Shown in pieces: positions 1 to 8,304 of a stretch of DNA of 64,000 bases. Each line of letters starts with the position of its first letter. Positions within the stretch are counted from its first letter, which is position 1. A program made the position numbers and the translations under genes. The stretch is from Paenibacillus vietnamensis (GTDB taxonomy: Bacteria; Bacillota; Bacilli; Paenibacillales; Paenibacillaceae), in the NCBI RefSeq assembly GCF_020169515.1, contig NZ_JAHMHW010000018.1:35103-99102 (forward strand). The letters run 5' to 3'. The notes under the pieces are model-generated. The model worked only from the letters and a program-made list of their open reading frames with translations, did no database searches and was not told the origin of the DNA.

Positions 1-408
1 ATCCCTTTTCGGTCAAATATAGCAAGCTACATACCTAAAGAGCAGTATTTTCCTTTGCCCCCAAGGCCGACAACGCGCACCAGCCGTATTCACGGCTTAC
101 ATTATGTGAAGATGTTTCCTATTAAAAAGCCCTTCCTTGAGAAATTCCACACCATGGGCGATCCGTACTATATAACCATTTCCGACATTATTAAGAGAAA
201 TTTGAAAGAAATCATTGGACAAGCACAAGCCTATTTAGATCGTTATCAGGCGGGCCAATCCATGAGTATGAGCACAAATATCGAGCTAATCTATAATGTG
301 CTTAACCCTGTCGCTGCGGTTCGGGAGGCTGCAGCCGGCAGCCAGGAGATGCAAACCAATATTCATGCCGAAGCCGTACGAGTGCAGATGGAGAAACCCC
401 AATCTTAA
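1..408 (+). CDS. C-terminal part of an unrecognised protein (open at the left edge)
   Basis: The reading frame is open from base 1, so the N-terminus lies outside the window; about 135 residues are visible. The TTG at 55 is internal and need not be the start. The visible part has a basic segment, then a probable helix (around ISDIIKRNLKEIIGQAQAYL), then an Ala/Gln-rich tail ending MEKPQS. I see no catalytic motif, membrane segment or signal peptide and do not recognise the family. The stop codon lies in the loop of a terminator shared with the convergent cyclodeaminase gene, which supports this being a real 3' end. Function unknown. Confidence 0.5.
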   Translation: MPFRSNIASYIPKEQYFPLPPRPTTRTSRIHGLHYVKMFPIKKPFLEKFHTMGDPYYITISDIIKRNLKEIIGQAQAYLDRYQAGQSMSMSTNIELIYNVLNPVAAVREAAAGSQEMQTNIHAEAVRVQMEKPQS

Positions 409-424
409 GATTGGGGTTTCTTTG
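392..424. terminator. Bidirectional terminator between convergent genes
   Basis: AGAAACCCCAATCT pairs with AGATTGGGGTTTCT around a very short loop, with T-rich sequence on the right side. It contains the stop codon of the left partial gene and lies just beyond the stop of the leftward cyclodeaminase gene, so it can serve both. Confidence 0.75.
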
Positions 425-427
425 TAA

Positions 428-1063
428 CTACTGCATGATCCGGTTTCGTGTCGTTTGTAACGTCTTGCTTTTCAGCTCATCGATCTCGCCGATCAATAGG
501 GAGAGTCTCTCCGTATACTGACGTCTCGACTCCAAATCTCTTAATGACGCTAAGTTGATTTCAATGGTCAGCAAGGCGGACTGTGCGGCGGCTTCGAACA
601 AAATGGCTCCAATTCCAAGATCGGAGATCACGTTCTTATTAGAAGCTTCAGCAATGCTGTGCGTGCATATCATACCAGCCTTACAAACCTCAATGAGACG
701 GAGCGGGACCTCGATTGCACGGATCGTCGCTTCTTGGATCGCCTTTACGCGGTTGAGCTTTTCTTCATCCGTCCCCTTCGGAAGCCTCCATGCATCCATA
801 TATTTGTCGAATGATGTGATATCGGCATGCAGCAATTTTTCACATTGTTCGGTTAAGCCGTTCATCCTCTCGATCACTTCAGTGATCTGAGGTCGGATAT
901 GAGCGAACTTCTCCCCTTGAGATAAACTTCCGACCATCGATGTCATGGAGGCGCCGAGCGCGGCGACAAGAGCGGCGACGCTCCCTCCGCCCGGTGTAGG
1001 CTTCGAACTGCCGGCTTCTTGCAAAAAGATTCGAATGGAATCATCCCATGTAATTGTACTCAT
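428..1063 (-). CDS. Cyclodeaminase/cyclohydrolase family protein (FTCD C-terminal domain type)
   Basis: The 211-residue protein matches the formiminotransferase-cyclodeaminase C-terminal domain family. That family is all-helical and converts 5-formimino-THF to 5,10-methenyl-THF, or acts as a methenyl-THF cyclohydrolase. The N-terminal SSKPTPGGGSVAALVAALGA motif is the family signature and the length is normal for the stand-alone form. It overlaps the end of folD by 4 bp on the same strand, so translation is probably coupled and both genes fall under the ZTP riboswitch further upstream. Cytoplasmic role in one-carbon folate interconversion is inferred; whether it handles formimino-THF or only methenyl-THF cannot be told from sequence. 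Confidence 0.85.
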   Translation of the reverse strand: MSTITWDDSIRIFLQEAGSSKPTPGGGSVAALVAALGASMTSMVGSLSQGEKFAHIRPQITEVIERMNGLTEQCEKLLHADITSFDKYMDAWRLPKGTDEEKLNRVKAIQEATIRAIEVPLRLIEVCKAGMICTHSIAEASNKNVISDLGIGAILFEAAAQSALLTIEINLASLRDLESRRQYTERLSLLIGEIDELKSKTLQTTRNRIMQ

Positions 1064-1920
1064 CTTGAGTGTACCTCCCCGAGTTGAAAGGCTATAGCCT
1101 TCAAGAGGTTCTCGTACAGGATCGCAGTCGTCAAAGTTCCGACTCCGCCGGGAACAGGGGATACCGCTGCTGCATGATCGCGAACGTCAAGGGCTGTGTC
1201 GCCTACGATTTTTCCGCCCTCTACTTCATTTATTCCTGCATCGATGACGGTCAGGCTCGAATGAACCATATTTCCGCGAATGATATTCGGACGGCCAACC
1301 GCAACAAATGCGATTTCAGCATGGGCCAGATGGGAAGCGATGTCCGGTGTGCGGGAATGACATACCGTAACGGTTGCATTTTCCCGCTGCAGCATATGAA
1401 AGAGCGGCAGTCCGACCGTTTGGCCACGTCCCACCAGAGTTACGTTCTTGCCTTCGAGAGGATGACCGTAATGCTTAAGGAGCTTTATGCACGCTTGTGG
1501 AGTGGCCGGATAAAGACCCGCATCGCCTGTAACAACAGCAAGCTTATTGCCGGGAGTCACTCCGTCAATATCTTTCAGTGGTGAGATCATTTTTTCAATT
1601 TTTCCGGCTGAAAGGTGCAGAGGCAAGGGCAGCTCCAGCATAATGCCGTGGACGGACGGATCATCATTCAGTCGGACAATCAGTTGAACAATCGATTCTT
1701 CCGTGACATCTGCCTGGAACGAATGGAGATGAAACGTTACCCCAAGCTTTTCGGCGATCTTTTGTTTGGCTCGAGCGTAATAGGCGGATGCCGGGTCTCC
1801 CTCAACCAAAATAACGGCCAGATGAGGCTGAAGACCTTTTTGCTTCAAATCCTTCACTTTCGTTCTGATCGAATCATAGACTTGATCTGCTGCCTCTTTT
1901 GCTTTCATGAGCATTGTCAT
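1060..1920 (-). CDS. folD: Bifunctional methylene-THF dehydrogenase / methenyl-THF cyclohydrolase
   Basis: FolD interconverts 5,10-methylene-THF and 10-formyl-THF in the cytoplasm. The 286-residue product carries the family motifs: the catalytic Tyr/Lys region (SAYYARAKQKIAEKLG), a conserved DGVTPGN segment and PVPGGVGTLTTAIL near the C-terminus, plus a Rossmann GRGQTVGLP loop. I place the start at ATG 1920, ten bases after a GGGAGG ribosome site. The open frame continues upstream for 79 codons, but that stretch encodes the ZTP riboswitch and terminator, not protein. Length and N-terminus then fit the family. First gene of a two-gene leftward operon with the cyclodeaminase gene. Confidence 0.95.
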   Translation of the reverse strand: MTMLMKAKEAADQVYDSIRTKVKDLKQKGLQPHLAVILVEGDPASAYYARAKQKIAEKLGVTFHLHSFQADVTEESIVQLIVRLNDDPSVHGIMLELPLPLHLSAGKIEKMISPLKDIDGVTPGNKLAVVTGDAGLYPATPQACIKLLKHYGHPLEGKNVTLVGRGQTVGLPLFHMLQRENATVTVCHSRTPDIASHLAHAEIAFVAVGRPNIIRGNMVHSSLTVIDAGINEVEGGKIVGDTALDVRDHAAAVSPVPGGVGTLTTAILYENLLKAIAFQLGEVHSR

Positions 1921-1952
1921 TTCGATTACCTCCCTTAAAGGTTCATAGAACG

Positions 1953-1998
1953 AAAAAAAGCATCTGAGGCGGCTCGTCAATTGCGAGCGCTCAGATAC
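1953..1998 (-). terminator. Intrinsic terminator of the ZTP riboswitch
   Basis: On the minus strand GTATCTGAG pairs with CTCAGATGC, with further pairing inside the hairpin, and is followed by an uninterrupted run of seven T. It sits between the riboswitch aptamer and the folD ribosome site, the normal place for the regulated terminator of an ON switch. Confidence 0.85.
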
Positions 1999-2001
1999 TT
2001 T

Positions 2002-2080
2002 TTCCCAGGCGAACGGTACGTTCCGGCTGCAGGCTCCCTCGTGGTCGATTCCACTTTTTTCGCCAGTCACCTGCAGCGTT
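2002..2080 (-). promoter_or_regulatory. ZMP/ZTP riboswitch (pfl motif) upstream of folD
   Basis: Read leftward, the sequence contains the conserved pieces of the pfl motif in order: TGACTGGCG, then a short hairpin (GTGGAATCGACCAC), then GAGGGAGCC, a variable linker, and CGCCTGGG, where the last piece can form the pseudoknot. ZTP riboswitches sense the purine intermediate ZMP/ZTP, which builds up when 10-formyl-THF is short, and turn on folate and purine genes. The downstream terminator and folD fit this role exactly. Aptamer identity is read from primary motifs; I did not fold it computationally. Confidence 0.9.
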
Positions 2081-2238
2081 ATTTTCCTTATCTTATCAAA
2101 GATCCGTTTGAAAGAAAACCATCCCGTTTTGGTAGAAGGAATCGTCCTTGTTACCACTTATTACTAATGCTTCAGCAGCAGGATCTAGTTTATAATGGCA
2201 AATGGAGTTAATGTTTACATCAGAGAGGATCGAACATC

Positions 2239-2451
2239 GTGGGAAAAAGTGATAAGTCGTTTGTAGCAGCGTTATTATTATGTTTTTTTCTTGGCGGATT
2301 AGGTGTGCACCGTTTCTACGTTGGTAAAATTGGAACAGGTATTCTTCAGCTGATCACATTGGGAGGCCTGGGGATCTGGTCGATTATTGATTTGGTGATC
2401 ATTATCGTAGGCAAGTTTAAGGATAAGCAAGGATTACCTATTAAGCCATAG
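2239..2451 (+). CDS. TM2 domain membrane protein
   Basis: A 70-residue protein with two hydrophobic helices separated by a short turn and the TM2 signature: GGLGVHRFYVGK followed by a glycine-rich second helix and a DLV charge near its end. The family is small, membrane embedded and of poorly defined function. The start is GTG 2239 with AGAGAGG about ten bases upstream. A TATAAT box at 2191-2196 is a likely -10 element, though its -35 is weak. A strong terminator follows directly, so it is probably monocistronic. Confidence 0.85.
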   Translation: MGKSDKSFVAALLLCFFLGGLGVHRFYVGKIGTGILQLITLGGLGIWSIIDLVIIIVGKFKDKQGLPIKP

Positions 2452-2466
2452 TAAGCGCGAATCTGA

Positions 2467-2495
2467 AGTCCACGGTAACAGCTGTGGACTTTTTT
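2467..2495 (+). terminator. Terminator after the TM2 gene
   Basis: AGTCCAC pairs with GTGGACT around a ten-base loop, followed by six T. It overlaps the upstream part of the next open frame, which argues that the next gene starts further downstream (2556). Confidence 0.8.
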
Positions 2496-2555
2496 GCTTT
2501 TAAAAACGGAAAAAATTCAGTATCATTCAATTATACTTTACGGACGGCGGAGCCA

Positions 2556-3209
2556 ATGAAAATACAACTCGAACATCAAACGATCGACTGTCAGGTCTTG
2601 TACGGCAGCAGAAAGAAAATTTCGATTCATATCGATTATTTGGGACGCGTCACGGTGAAAGCTCCTAACGGAACCGGCGAAGATACGGTCAGGAGCGTTG
2701 TTGCCCATCACGGGAAACAAATAGAGGAGAGGCTGGGCGCCATTGCGGCGGCACGGGACACTCCGAAAACAAGAGAGTACCAGGAAGCAGGCAAGTTTCT
2801 TCATCTTGGCCGGTACTGTTTTCTGGATGAATTAATAGAGACCGCGGGGGCGGACGAGGAAGAGCTGAAAAACCGCCTGAAAAAATTTTATTTTGCCAGC
2901 TGCAAGAAGATCGTAGGGGAACGGCTCAAAATTTATCAGGCGCAGCTGAAAGTTAAGCCCAAAAGCGTGGAAGTCGTGGAGTCCAGAACGAAGTGGGGAA
3001 GCTGCAGCTCGGATAAGCATTTGACGTTCAATTACCGCCTGGCCATGGCTCCGCTTGACGTGATCGATTATGTGGTCATCCACGAGCTTTGCCATCTTAC
3101 GCATATGAACCATGACCGGTCGTTCTGGAGACGCGTGGGAAGCATCATGCCGAACTATAAAGACAAGGAAGCGTATTTGACCAGTTACGGGCAGGAGATG
3201 ACGCTTTGA
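2556..3209 (+). CDS. YgjP/WLM-type zinc metallohydrolase (M48-like)
   Basis: The 217-residue protein contains the gluzincin-like site HELCHLTHMNHDRSFW near residue 170, where HExxH plus a downstream His bind zinc. Upstream lies the family segment ESRTKWGSCSSDKHLTFNYRLAMAP. This is the YgjP (DUF45) family, related to SprT/WLM proteases; most members have no proven substrate. The frame is open from 2484, but those first codons lie in the previous gene's terminator, so ATG 2556, preceded by GGCGGAG, is the better start. No signal peptide, so cytoplasmic. A terminator follows at once. Confidence 0.85.
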   Translation: MKIQLEHQTIDCQVLYGSRKKISIHIDYLGRVTVKAPNGTGEDTVRSVVAHHGKQIEERLGAIAAARDTPKTREYQEAGKFLHLGRYCFLDELIETAGADEEELKNRLKKFYFASCKKIVGERLKIYQAQLKVKPKSVEVVESRTKWGSCSSDKHLTFNYRLAMAPLDVIDYVVIHELCHLTHMNHDRSFWRRVGSIMPNYKDKEAYLTSYGQEMTL

Positions 3210-3228
3210 TGGATAAGGCAGCAGTTGA

Positions 3229-3259
3229 AATCAAGCCGCTTACCGGCTTGATTTTTTTT
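3229..3259 (+). terminator. Terminator after the metallohydrolase gene
   Basis: AATCAAGCCG pairs with CGGCTTGATT across a short loop and is followed by a run of eight T. Confidence 0.85.
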
Positions 3260-3330
3260 GCGCCGATGTAACCATTTCGCTTCCCCATTCGTGTTAAGGT
3301 GAGAAAATCGAAGGTTGGGGAGAGAAACGA

Positions 3331-4209
3331 ATGAGCACGGTCGAAATTAACGGGTTAAACAAAACCTATCGAAGCGTATCTGCCTTATCGGATATTCAAC
3401 TGCAGCTGGAAGCCGGATTATTCGGATTGCTTGGTCCGAACGGGGCCGGCAAAACGACGCTGATGAAAATCCTGAGCACCCTTCTTCCTTACGAGAAAGG
3501 GCAGGTGTCGATCTATGGCTATGATTTGGCCAAGGAAGGGGATCAGATCCGGGGGCTGCTCGGTTATTTGCCGCAGCACTTCTTTGCGCCTGCGCAGTTT
3601 ACCGGACGGGAGTTTCTGCACTATGCAGGCTCGATGAAGGGACTGAAGGATCGCCGCGAAAGAAACGAGCAAGTGGAACGGCTGCTCACCGAGGTGAATC
3701 TTCAGCCGCATGCCGATAAAAAAATAAAACGGTACTCGGGAGGCATGGCGAGGCGGCTCGGCATCGCGCAGGCGCTGCTCGGAAGCCCCAAGCTCATCAT
3801 ACTGGACGAGCCTACCGCGGGACTCGATCCCGCCGAGCGGATCCGTTTCCGTAACGTGCTGGAGAGGCTGGCCAAAGATTGTACAATTGTATTGTCCACC
3901 CACATCATCGGCGATATCGAAGCCAGCTGCGAGAAGGTCGCGGTCTTGAACAGAGGGAAGCTTCTCTACCAAGGGACGACTGCAGGCTTGGCGAACCAAG
4001 CAGCCGGACGCACATGGGAGCTTCAGGTGCCGTATGCCGAGTATGACAAGGTGGAACAAGAGTATACGATCATTTCCAGCAGAAGGGAAACGAACCATGC
4101 CGTCTTCCGTGTCATCGCGAACGAGCAGCCCCCGCATCAGGATGCCGCTGCTGTGCCCCCGACCATTGAAGACGGTTATATGGCCGCAATTAGCGGGGTG
4201 AACCGATGA
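3331..4209 (+). CDS. ABC transporter ATP-binding protein (first gene of the sigma-factor operon)
   Basis: The 292-residue nucleotide-binding subunit has Walker A GPNGAGKT at about 35-42, a Q-loop (LPQHF) near 80, signature YSGGMARR near 135, Walker B LIILDEP near 155 and the H-loop STHI. A C-terminal extension of roughly 70 residues follows the ATPase core. It belongs to the ABC-2 exporter class, which pairs with permeases lacking a fused ATPase. The ribosome site GGGGAG precedes ATG 3331, and its end overlaps the next permease gene by 4 bp, so the two are almost certainly partners. Substrate unknown. Confidence 0.92.
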   Translation: MSTVEINGLNKTYRSVSALSDIQLQLEAGLFGLLGPNGAGKTTLMKILSTLLPYEKGQVSIYGYDLAKEGDQIRGLLGYLPQHFFAPAQFTGREFLHYAGSMKGLKDRRERNEQVERLLTEVNLQPHADKKIKRYSGGMARRLGIAQALLGSPKLIILDEPTAGLDPAERIRFRNVLERLAKDCTIVLSTHIIGDIEASCEKVAVLNRGKLLYQGTTAGLANQAAGRTWELQVPYAEYDKVEQEYTIISSRRETNHAVFRVIANEQPPHQDAAAVPPTIEDGYMAAISGVNR

Positions 4210-6323
4210 GCATGCTCGCACTCGTTTACCGACATGAAATGCGTCTATTATGCCGCAATCCGTTTTTGGCGCTTCCGTTTGCCATTCAACTGATTTGTTG
4301 GGGCTTTGTCATTATTCCATACGAGAGTCAACCGGTTCACTATGAGGAAATAGCCGCCGTATTTTACGGCAGCTTTCAATGGATCATGCTGGTGAATCTG
4401 CTGCTGATCGGCTTATTCGCCGTTTATATGGCCGCCAAGGATAGAGAAAGCGGCTTCGAATTGTTGGCGGCCACTTATAAGGTGAACAATACGGAATGGG
4501 TGATAGGAAAATGGCTTGTTGCCCAAACGTACGCTTTCTGCTTCACCCTGGTAACGCTGCTTGTACAGGGGATTTGGTTTCTGGGCGGCAGTATGGGAAC
4601 AGAAGAACGGGTTCAAAGCCTGATCTATGTTTTCGCCCAGATGGAAGGGGCTTGCTTTGTTCTTGTCACCTCCGGGTTTTTGCTGGGAATTGGCATTAAG
4701 CATATGCTTGCCTATATGGGGATGGCTGCCTTGCTCGGGCTCACCCTCTTGTCCCACATGAACAGCTACGGATTCGCTTACGTCAATCCGCGGCTGAACC
4801 TGTTGACCCCTTTCGACTCGATGTACGTCTTTACTCCATATGAGAGTATATGGGGACTCGGCAGCGTGTTCGAAGGCGCGATGCTTCATCAGCTGGCCGT
4901 CATGTTCATTAGTGCGATTTTGCTGGCCGTCGCGTTCCTGTTGTTTCGTCCCTATCGCAGCAGCAGAAGGGAAAAGGGCTTGTGGTCGGCTTTTGCGGTC
5001 ATCATGCTCGTACCGGCTGTTCTGGCCGGAGGTATCCGCGTTGCACAGTACGACAGCGCACTAGAACAATACATTGATACCGGCAAGCAATATTTGTCTG
5101 AAAGCATGGGGGATAAAGGGGGATTTATCGATGCGATGACAGAACGTCCCCGCTACCCTTTTTCGATGGATCAAGCGCAGTTAAACGTACAATTTCCTTC
5201 GGAAAACCGGATTAAAGCCGACAGTGTCTTGTCCGTCACTTACAGAGGGGAAACGCCGGCGCCGGTCAATGAGTTCTCCCTAACCTTGCAGCACCAATTG
5301 GAGATTACGGCATGCAGCGGCAGTGTGAAGCTGACTTGCTCGCGGACGGGCGATCTCATTCTCGTGCAGGTTCCTGGCGGAATGCAGCCGAACGAACCGC
5401 TCCAGTTGAGCTTGCGCTATGAAGGAAATGTCAGGCAATACCGTTCCGACGCCTTGCGGCAGCAATCCTTTGCCGAGGCGGACCGGATTTATCTTCCTAA
5501 AGAGGCCGGCTGGTACCCGTTAATCGGCGAACGCGCATTGGCCCAGAGCGATCCCGATTATACCTACGCAGCCTTTGAAATTACAAACGGAGGGCTGGTT
5601 GAAGACTATCCGACCGCTTTTACCGTTACAATCGCGGACAAGCCTGCCGGATTGCCTGTCGCATTGACGATCCCCCGCGAACCGGACGGAATGTACAAAG
5701 GAACGACGCAATATGGCCTGTCCCTTATCGGAGGCCATTTCGAGGAAAGTACGGTCGGTACGACCAGGATCGTCGCGCATCCCGAGGTGATGCAGAGTGC
5801 GCGCCAAGCGGCCGAGACTTATTTTACTTATTGGAATGCACTGGAGGAGTGGCTTGGCGTACCTGTGGCGCCGCGGGTGATCTATGTATTGGACAAACAT
5901 CACAGCTATCCGATACAATCTGCGCCTAGACGGGATTACCGCGCTTGGGACGTCTACGATATGAAGGATATTGATCCTACGTTTGCGGTCTCCTCGCTGG
6001 CAAGGGATCTCACTCACGGTTATCCGCCGATGGGAGAAGACGCGGATGTGCTGCAGCGCGCCATCACTTGGGGATTAATGAGGCAATTGCATATGGACAG
6101 CGGCAATAAGGACTTTGCCGAATGGTATGCGCAGGAATGGCCGTTCGATATTCCTGCGGAGGTGACGGAACGAGTCGAGCTGCTGAACCGATATGACGAA
6201 AAGGGAGAAGAAGCATTCCGGCAGGCAGTCAAATATGTGTTCACCCAATACGAGCTTGATGAGAAGGACGATTTCCGTCTGGAAGAAACGCTGGACCGGT
6301 ATGAGGGAGCGGAAAGCCGATGA
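4206..6323 (+). CDS. ABC-2 type permease fused to a degenerate M1-peptidase-like domain
   Basis: The 705-residue protein has two parts. Residues 1-260 hold about six membrane helices typical of ABC-2 permeases. After another helix near 265, some 430 residues form a likely extracytoplasmic region. That region resembles the M1 aminopeptidase-like domains fused to some bacterial ABC permeases. Where M1 enzymes have HExxH, this one reads LARDLTHGY (about 598-606): the first His is Arg and the Glu is Asp, and no gluzincin Glu helix is visible downstream. I infer a non-catalytic, perhaps substrate-binding role. It overlaps both neighbours by 4 bp. Confidence 0.75.
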   Translation: MSMLALVYRHEMRLLCRNPFLALPFAIQLICWGFVIIPYESQPVHYEEIAAVFYGSFQWIMLVNLLLIGLFAVYMAAKDRESGFELLAATYKVNNTEWVIGKWLVAQTYAFCFTLVTLLVQGIWFLGGSMGTEERVQSLIYVFAQMEGACFVLVTSGFLLGIGIKHMLAYMGMAALLGLTLLSHMNSYGFAYVNPRLNLLTPFDSMYVFTPYESIWGLGSVFEGAMLHQLAVMFISAILLAVAFLLFRPYRSSRREKGLWSAFAVIMLVPAVLAGGIRVAQYDSALEQYIDTGKQYLSESMGDKGGFIDAMTERPRYPFSMDQAQLNVQFPSENRIKADSVLSVTYRGETPAPVNEFSLTLQHQLEITACSGSVKLTCSRTGDLILVQVPGGMQPNEPLQLSLRYEGNVRQYRSDALRQQSFAEADRIYLPKEAGWYPLIGERALAQSDPDYTYAAFEITNGGLVEDYPTAFTVTIADKPAGLPVALTIPREPDGMYKGTTQYGLSLIGGHFEESTVGTTRIVAHPEVMQSARQAAETYFTYWNALEEWLGVPVAPRVIYVLDKHHSYPIQSAPRRDYRAWDVYDMKDIDPTFAVSSLARDLTHGYPPMGEDADVLQRAITWGLMRQLHMDSGNKDFAEWYAQEWPFDIPAEVTERVELLNRYDEKGEEAFRQAVKYVFTQYELDEKDDFRLEETLDRYEGAESR

Positions 6324-6925
6324 GCGGATTTTTGGTCAGGCTGGCTCTTTGGATGAAGCTGTGGCGGGCGTCGCTGCCTGCCGGTATTCTCATGGTGCTG
6401 TTTCCGGCAGCGGCGTATGCCATGTATCGTTTTATGCCATACAGGATCGAGTCGTTTACAAGCCTGTTTTATGAAAAAACGGCCATGCTCCTCTTCCTTT
6501 TTCTTTTGCAGTGGTGCTTCGCTATCGACTTCGATTCGAAATTTGCCGGCCACTTGCTTATGTACCCGATGGCGCGGTGGAGGCTCCTCATGGAGCGGGC
6601 GCTGCTGGCCTCGATTCTTTTTGCTGTGCTGTTAGGTCTGACTACGCTTGGGCTGACGCCTTTTGCAGGCGGCTTTGTTTGGAAGGGGATGCTGTTTTCG
6701 GTACCCGTATATATCGGAATGACCGGGGTTTTTGTTTTGGCGACGGTGATCGGAAATCATTCGCTTGGCGGGTTGTGCTCAGGTTTGGTTTTCTGGTTTT
6801 TATCTTTGAGCGGCGTGTTCCGAAGTGCCGAACCATGGATTTTATATAACCGGTTAGGTTATGCGGGAGCGGGCATTCTGCTGTCGGGTGCTGCGGTTTT
6901 ACTATTTAACCGGAGATCGGGATGA
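6320..6925 (+). CDS. Integral membrane protein, probable ABC-2 permease subunit
   Basis: The 201-residue protein is almost entirely hydrophobic, with about six predicted membrane helices and no recognisable catalytic motif. Its start overlaps the stop of the M1-like permease by 4 bp and it lies in the middle of the overlapping operon, so it probably contributes a second membrane subunit for one of the two ABC ATPases. I do not recognise a more precise family. Confidence 0.7.
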   Translation: MSGFLVRLALWMKLWRASLPAGILMVLFPAAAYAMYRFMPYRIESFTSLFYEKTAMLLFLFLLQWCFAIDFDSKFAGHLLMYPMARWRLLMERALLASILFAVLLGLTTLGLTPFAGGFVWKGMLFSVPVYIGMTGVFVLATVIGNHSLGGLCSGLVFWFLSLSGVFRSAEPWILYNRLGYAGAGILLSGAAVLLFNRRSG

Positions 6926-6956
6926 GGCCGGCAGGGAAAGGAGGGGGAAGGACGGC

Positions 6957-7508
6957 ATGAAGGATGAGGACTACATGAGACAGCTGTCTTACGGCAGCGA
7001 TTCGGCACTGGACACGCTGGTTTTCCGTTACCATAAGCTGTTATACGGTTACGCCTACCGGCTGCTGCAGGACGAGAAGCTGGCGGAGGACATCGTTCAG
7101 GAAACGTTTCTGAAAATCTACCAGCAAGGGAAAAAAGGTTATGTTCCCGACCAGTTCAAGCCGTGGATGTACAAAATCGCAACGAACGGCTGCAAAGACT
7201 ATTGGAGAAAGGCATCGACGCAGCGGGAGCGGTTTACGGATCGGGACGTGCAGGAAAAGGGGGAGCTTCACCATCTCCTCGACCGCCAGCTCGAGAGAAG
7301 GTGGATGATCGATTCCTTGAACCGGCTTTCGTTCGAATACCGTTCCGTTCTTTATTTGCGGTTTTATCAGGATTTGAAGTATGCCGAAATTGCGTTGACG
7401 CTGGATCTCCCCCTCAACACCGTCAAAGGCCGGATTGCGCGCGGATTAAAATATTTGGAAGGCATCTTAACAGAAGACGACCGGAAAGGGGCGGGCGCAA
7501 ATGAGTGA
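6957..7508 (+). CDS. ECF-type RNA polymerase sigma factor
   Basis: The 183-residue protein has a clear sigma region 2 (YHKLLYGYAYRLLQDEKLAEDIVQETFLKIY) near residues 20-55 and a region 4 helix-turn-helix (YAEIALTLDLPLNTVKGRIARG) near 140-165, with no region 1.1 or 3; this is the ECF class. The start at ATG 6957 follows AAAGGAGGGGGAAGG; the frame is open further upstream but that part overlaps the previous gene. The next gene overlaps its end by 8 bp, an arrangement usual for sigma/anti-sigma pairs. It probably controls its own operon. Confidence 0.93.
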   Translation: MKDEDYMRQLSYGSDSALDTLVFRYHKLLYGYAYRLLQDEKLAEDIVQETFLKIYQQGKKGYVPDQFKPWMYKIATNGCKDYWRKASTQRERFTDRDVQEKGELHHLLDRQLERRWMIDSLNRLSFEYRSVLYLRFYQDLKYAEIALTLDLPLNTVKGRIARGLKYLEGILTEDDRKGAGANE

Positions 7509-8304
7509 AGACCGGGAATTATCCCGTTTGGAGCAAAAGTGGAAAAGCCGGTTTGACCGTTATACTTCCCCCGAACCGGCGGCAGAGCAAACTTTGCGGC
7601 TGATCGAGGGCATTAAACGATCGGCTGAAGGAAAGCCGGCGGATTTGCGTGCGGAGCTGGAGGCCGCCCAATCGGCTGAATCGGCATTGTCCAGGCTGGC
7701 GGGCTTATTTTTATCCCAGTGGAATTTGTACGGGTTGAAGAGCTGGCTGCCGACAGGGCTTGTTATGCTTGCAGTAACCGTTGCGGTCACTGCAGGAGCG
7801 CAAAATGAAATGGACGGTATTCATGCATGGATGAAATGGATTTCGCTCGCAACCGTCGCCGCCATGGGCTTGGCGTTCCGCCCGGCAAACGACGGGAATG
7901 ATGTCCTTGAAAAGCTGAGCTGCTATCCGCTCATCCAGCAAATGTTTGCAAGATATGTCATCGTTACCGTGCTGCAAGTTGTCTTGTCGCTATTCTTAAG
8001 TCTTCTGATCTTAGGGGATGAAGTCTCCATCCCGTATTTGCTGGGTTCTTTTGTGCCGGTTATTTTCTTTGGGGCTGTCGGATTTACAAGCGCGATGTGG
8101 TTCGGTCCCAAGGCGGGCGTGCTCATGACTCTGCTGGTCTGGTTTGGCCAATTGCTGCTCGATCAGCGGCATCATGCACTCTCTGTGTTTCGGCTGCCTT
8201 GGAGCGGTCAATGGTGGGGAGTAACGGCGGGCATTGCGGCTTTATGCTGCTTAATGCTGGGAAGCGTGATGCTGAGATTCCGGTTGAAGAGGGACTTAAA
8301 ATGA
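7501..8304 (+). CDS. Membrane protein with cytoplasmic N-terminus; anti-sigma-like or permease
   Basis: The 267-residue protein has about 75 mostly charged N-terminal residues, then roughly six membrane helices from residue 80 on. Its position directly after and overlapping the ECF sigma gene is where an anti-sigma factor is expected, and a cytoplasmic N-terminal domain with membrane anchoring would fit. However, the multi-helix body looks more like an ABC permease, and the next gene, overlapping by 4 bp, is an ABC ATPase. It lacks the HxxxCxxC zinc motif of ZAS anti-sigma factors. Function therefore inferred only from context. Confidence 0.65.
   Translation: MSEDRELSRLEQKWKSRFDRYTSPEPAAEQTLRLIEGIKRSAEGKPADLRAELEAAQSAESALSRLAGLFLSQWNLYGLKSWLPTGLVMLAVTVAVTAGAQNEMDGIHAWMKWISLATVAAMGLAFRPANDGNDVLEKLSCYPLIQQMFARYVIVTVLQVVLSLFLSLLILGDEVSIPYLLGSFVPVIFFGAVGFTSAMWFGPKAGVLMTLLVWFGQLLLDQRHHALSVFRLPWSGQWWGVTAGIAALCCLMLGSVMLRFRLKRDLK

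Noticed and set aside
1921..2157. N-terminal extension of folD by 79 codons
   Set aside because: The DNA is the ZTP riboswitch and terminator; the ribosome site and family length put the start at 1920.
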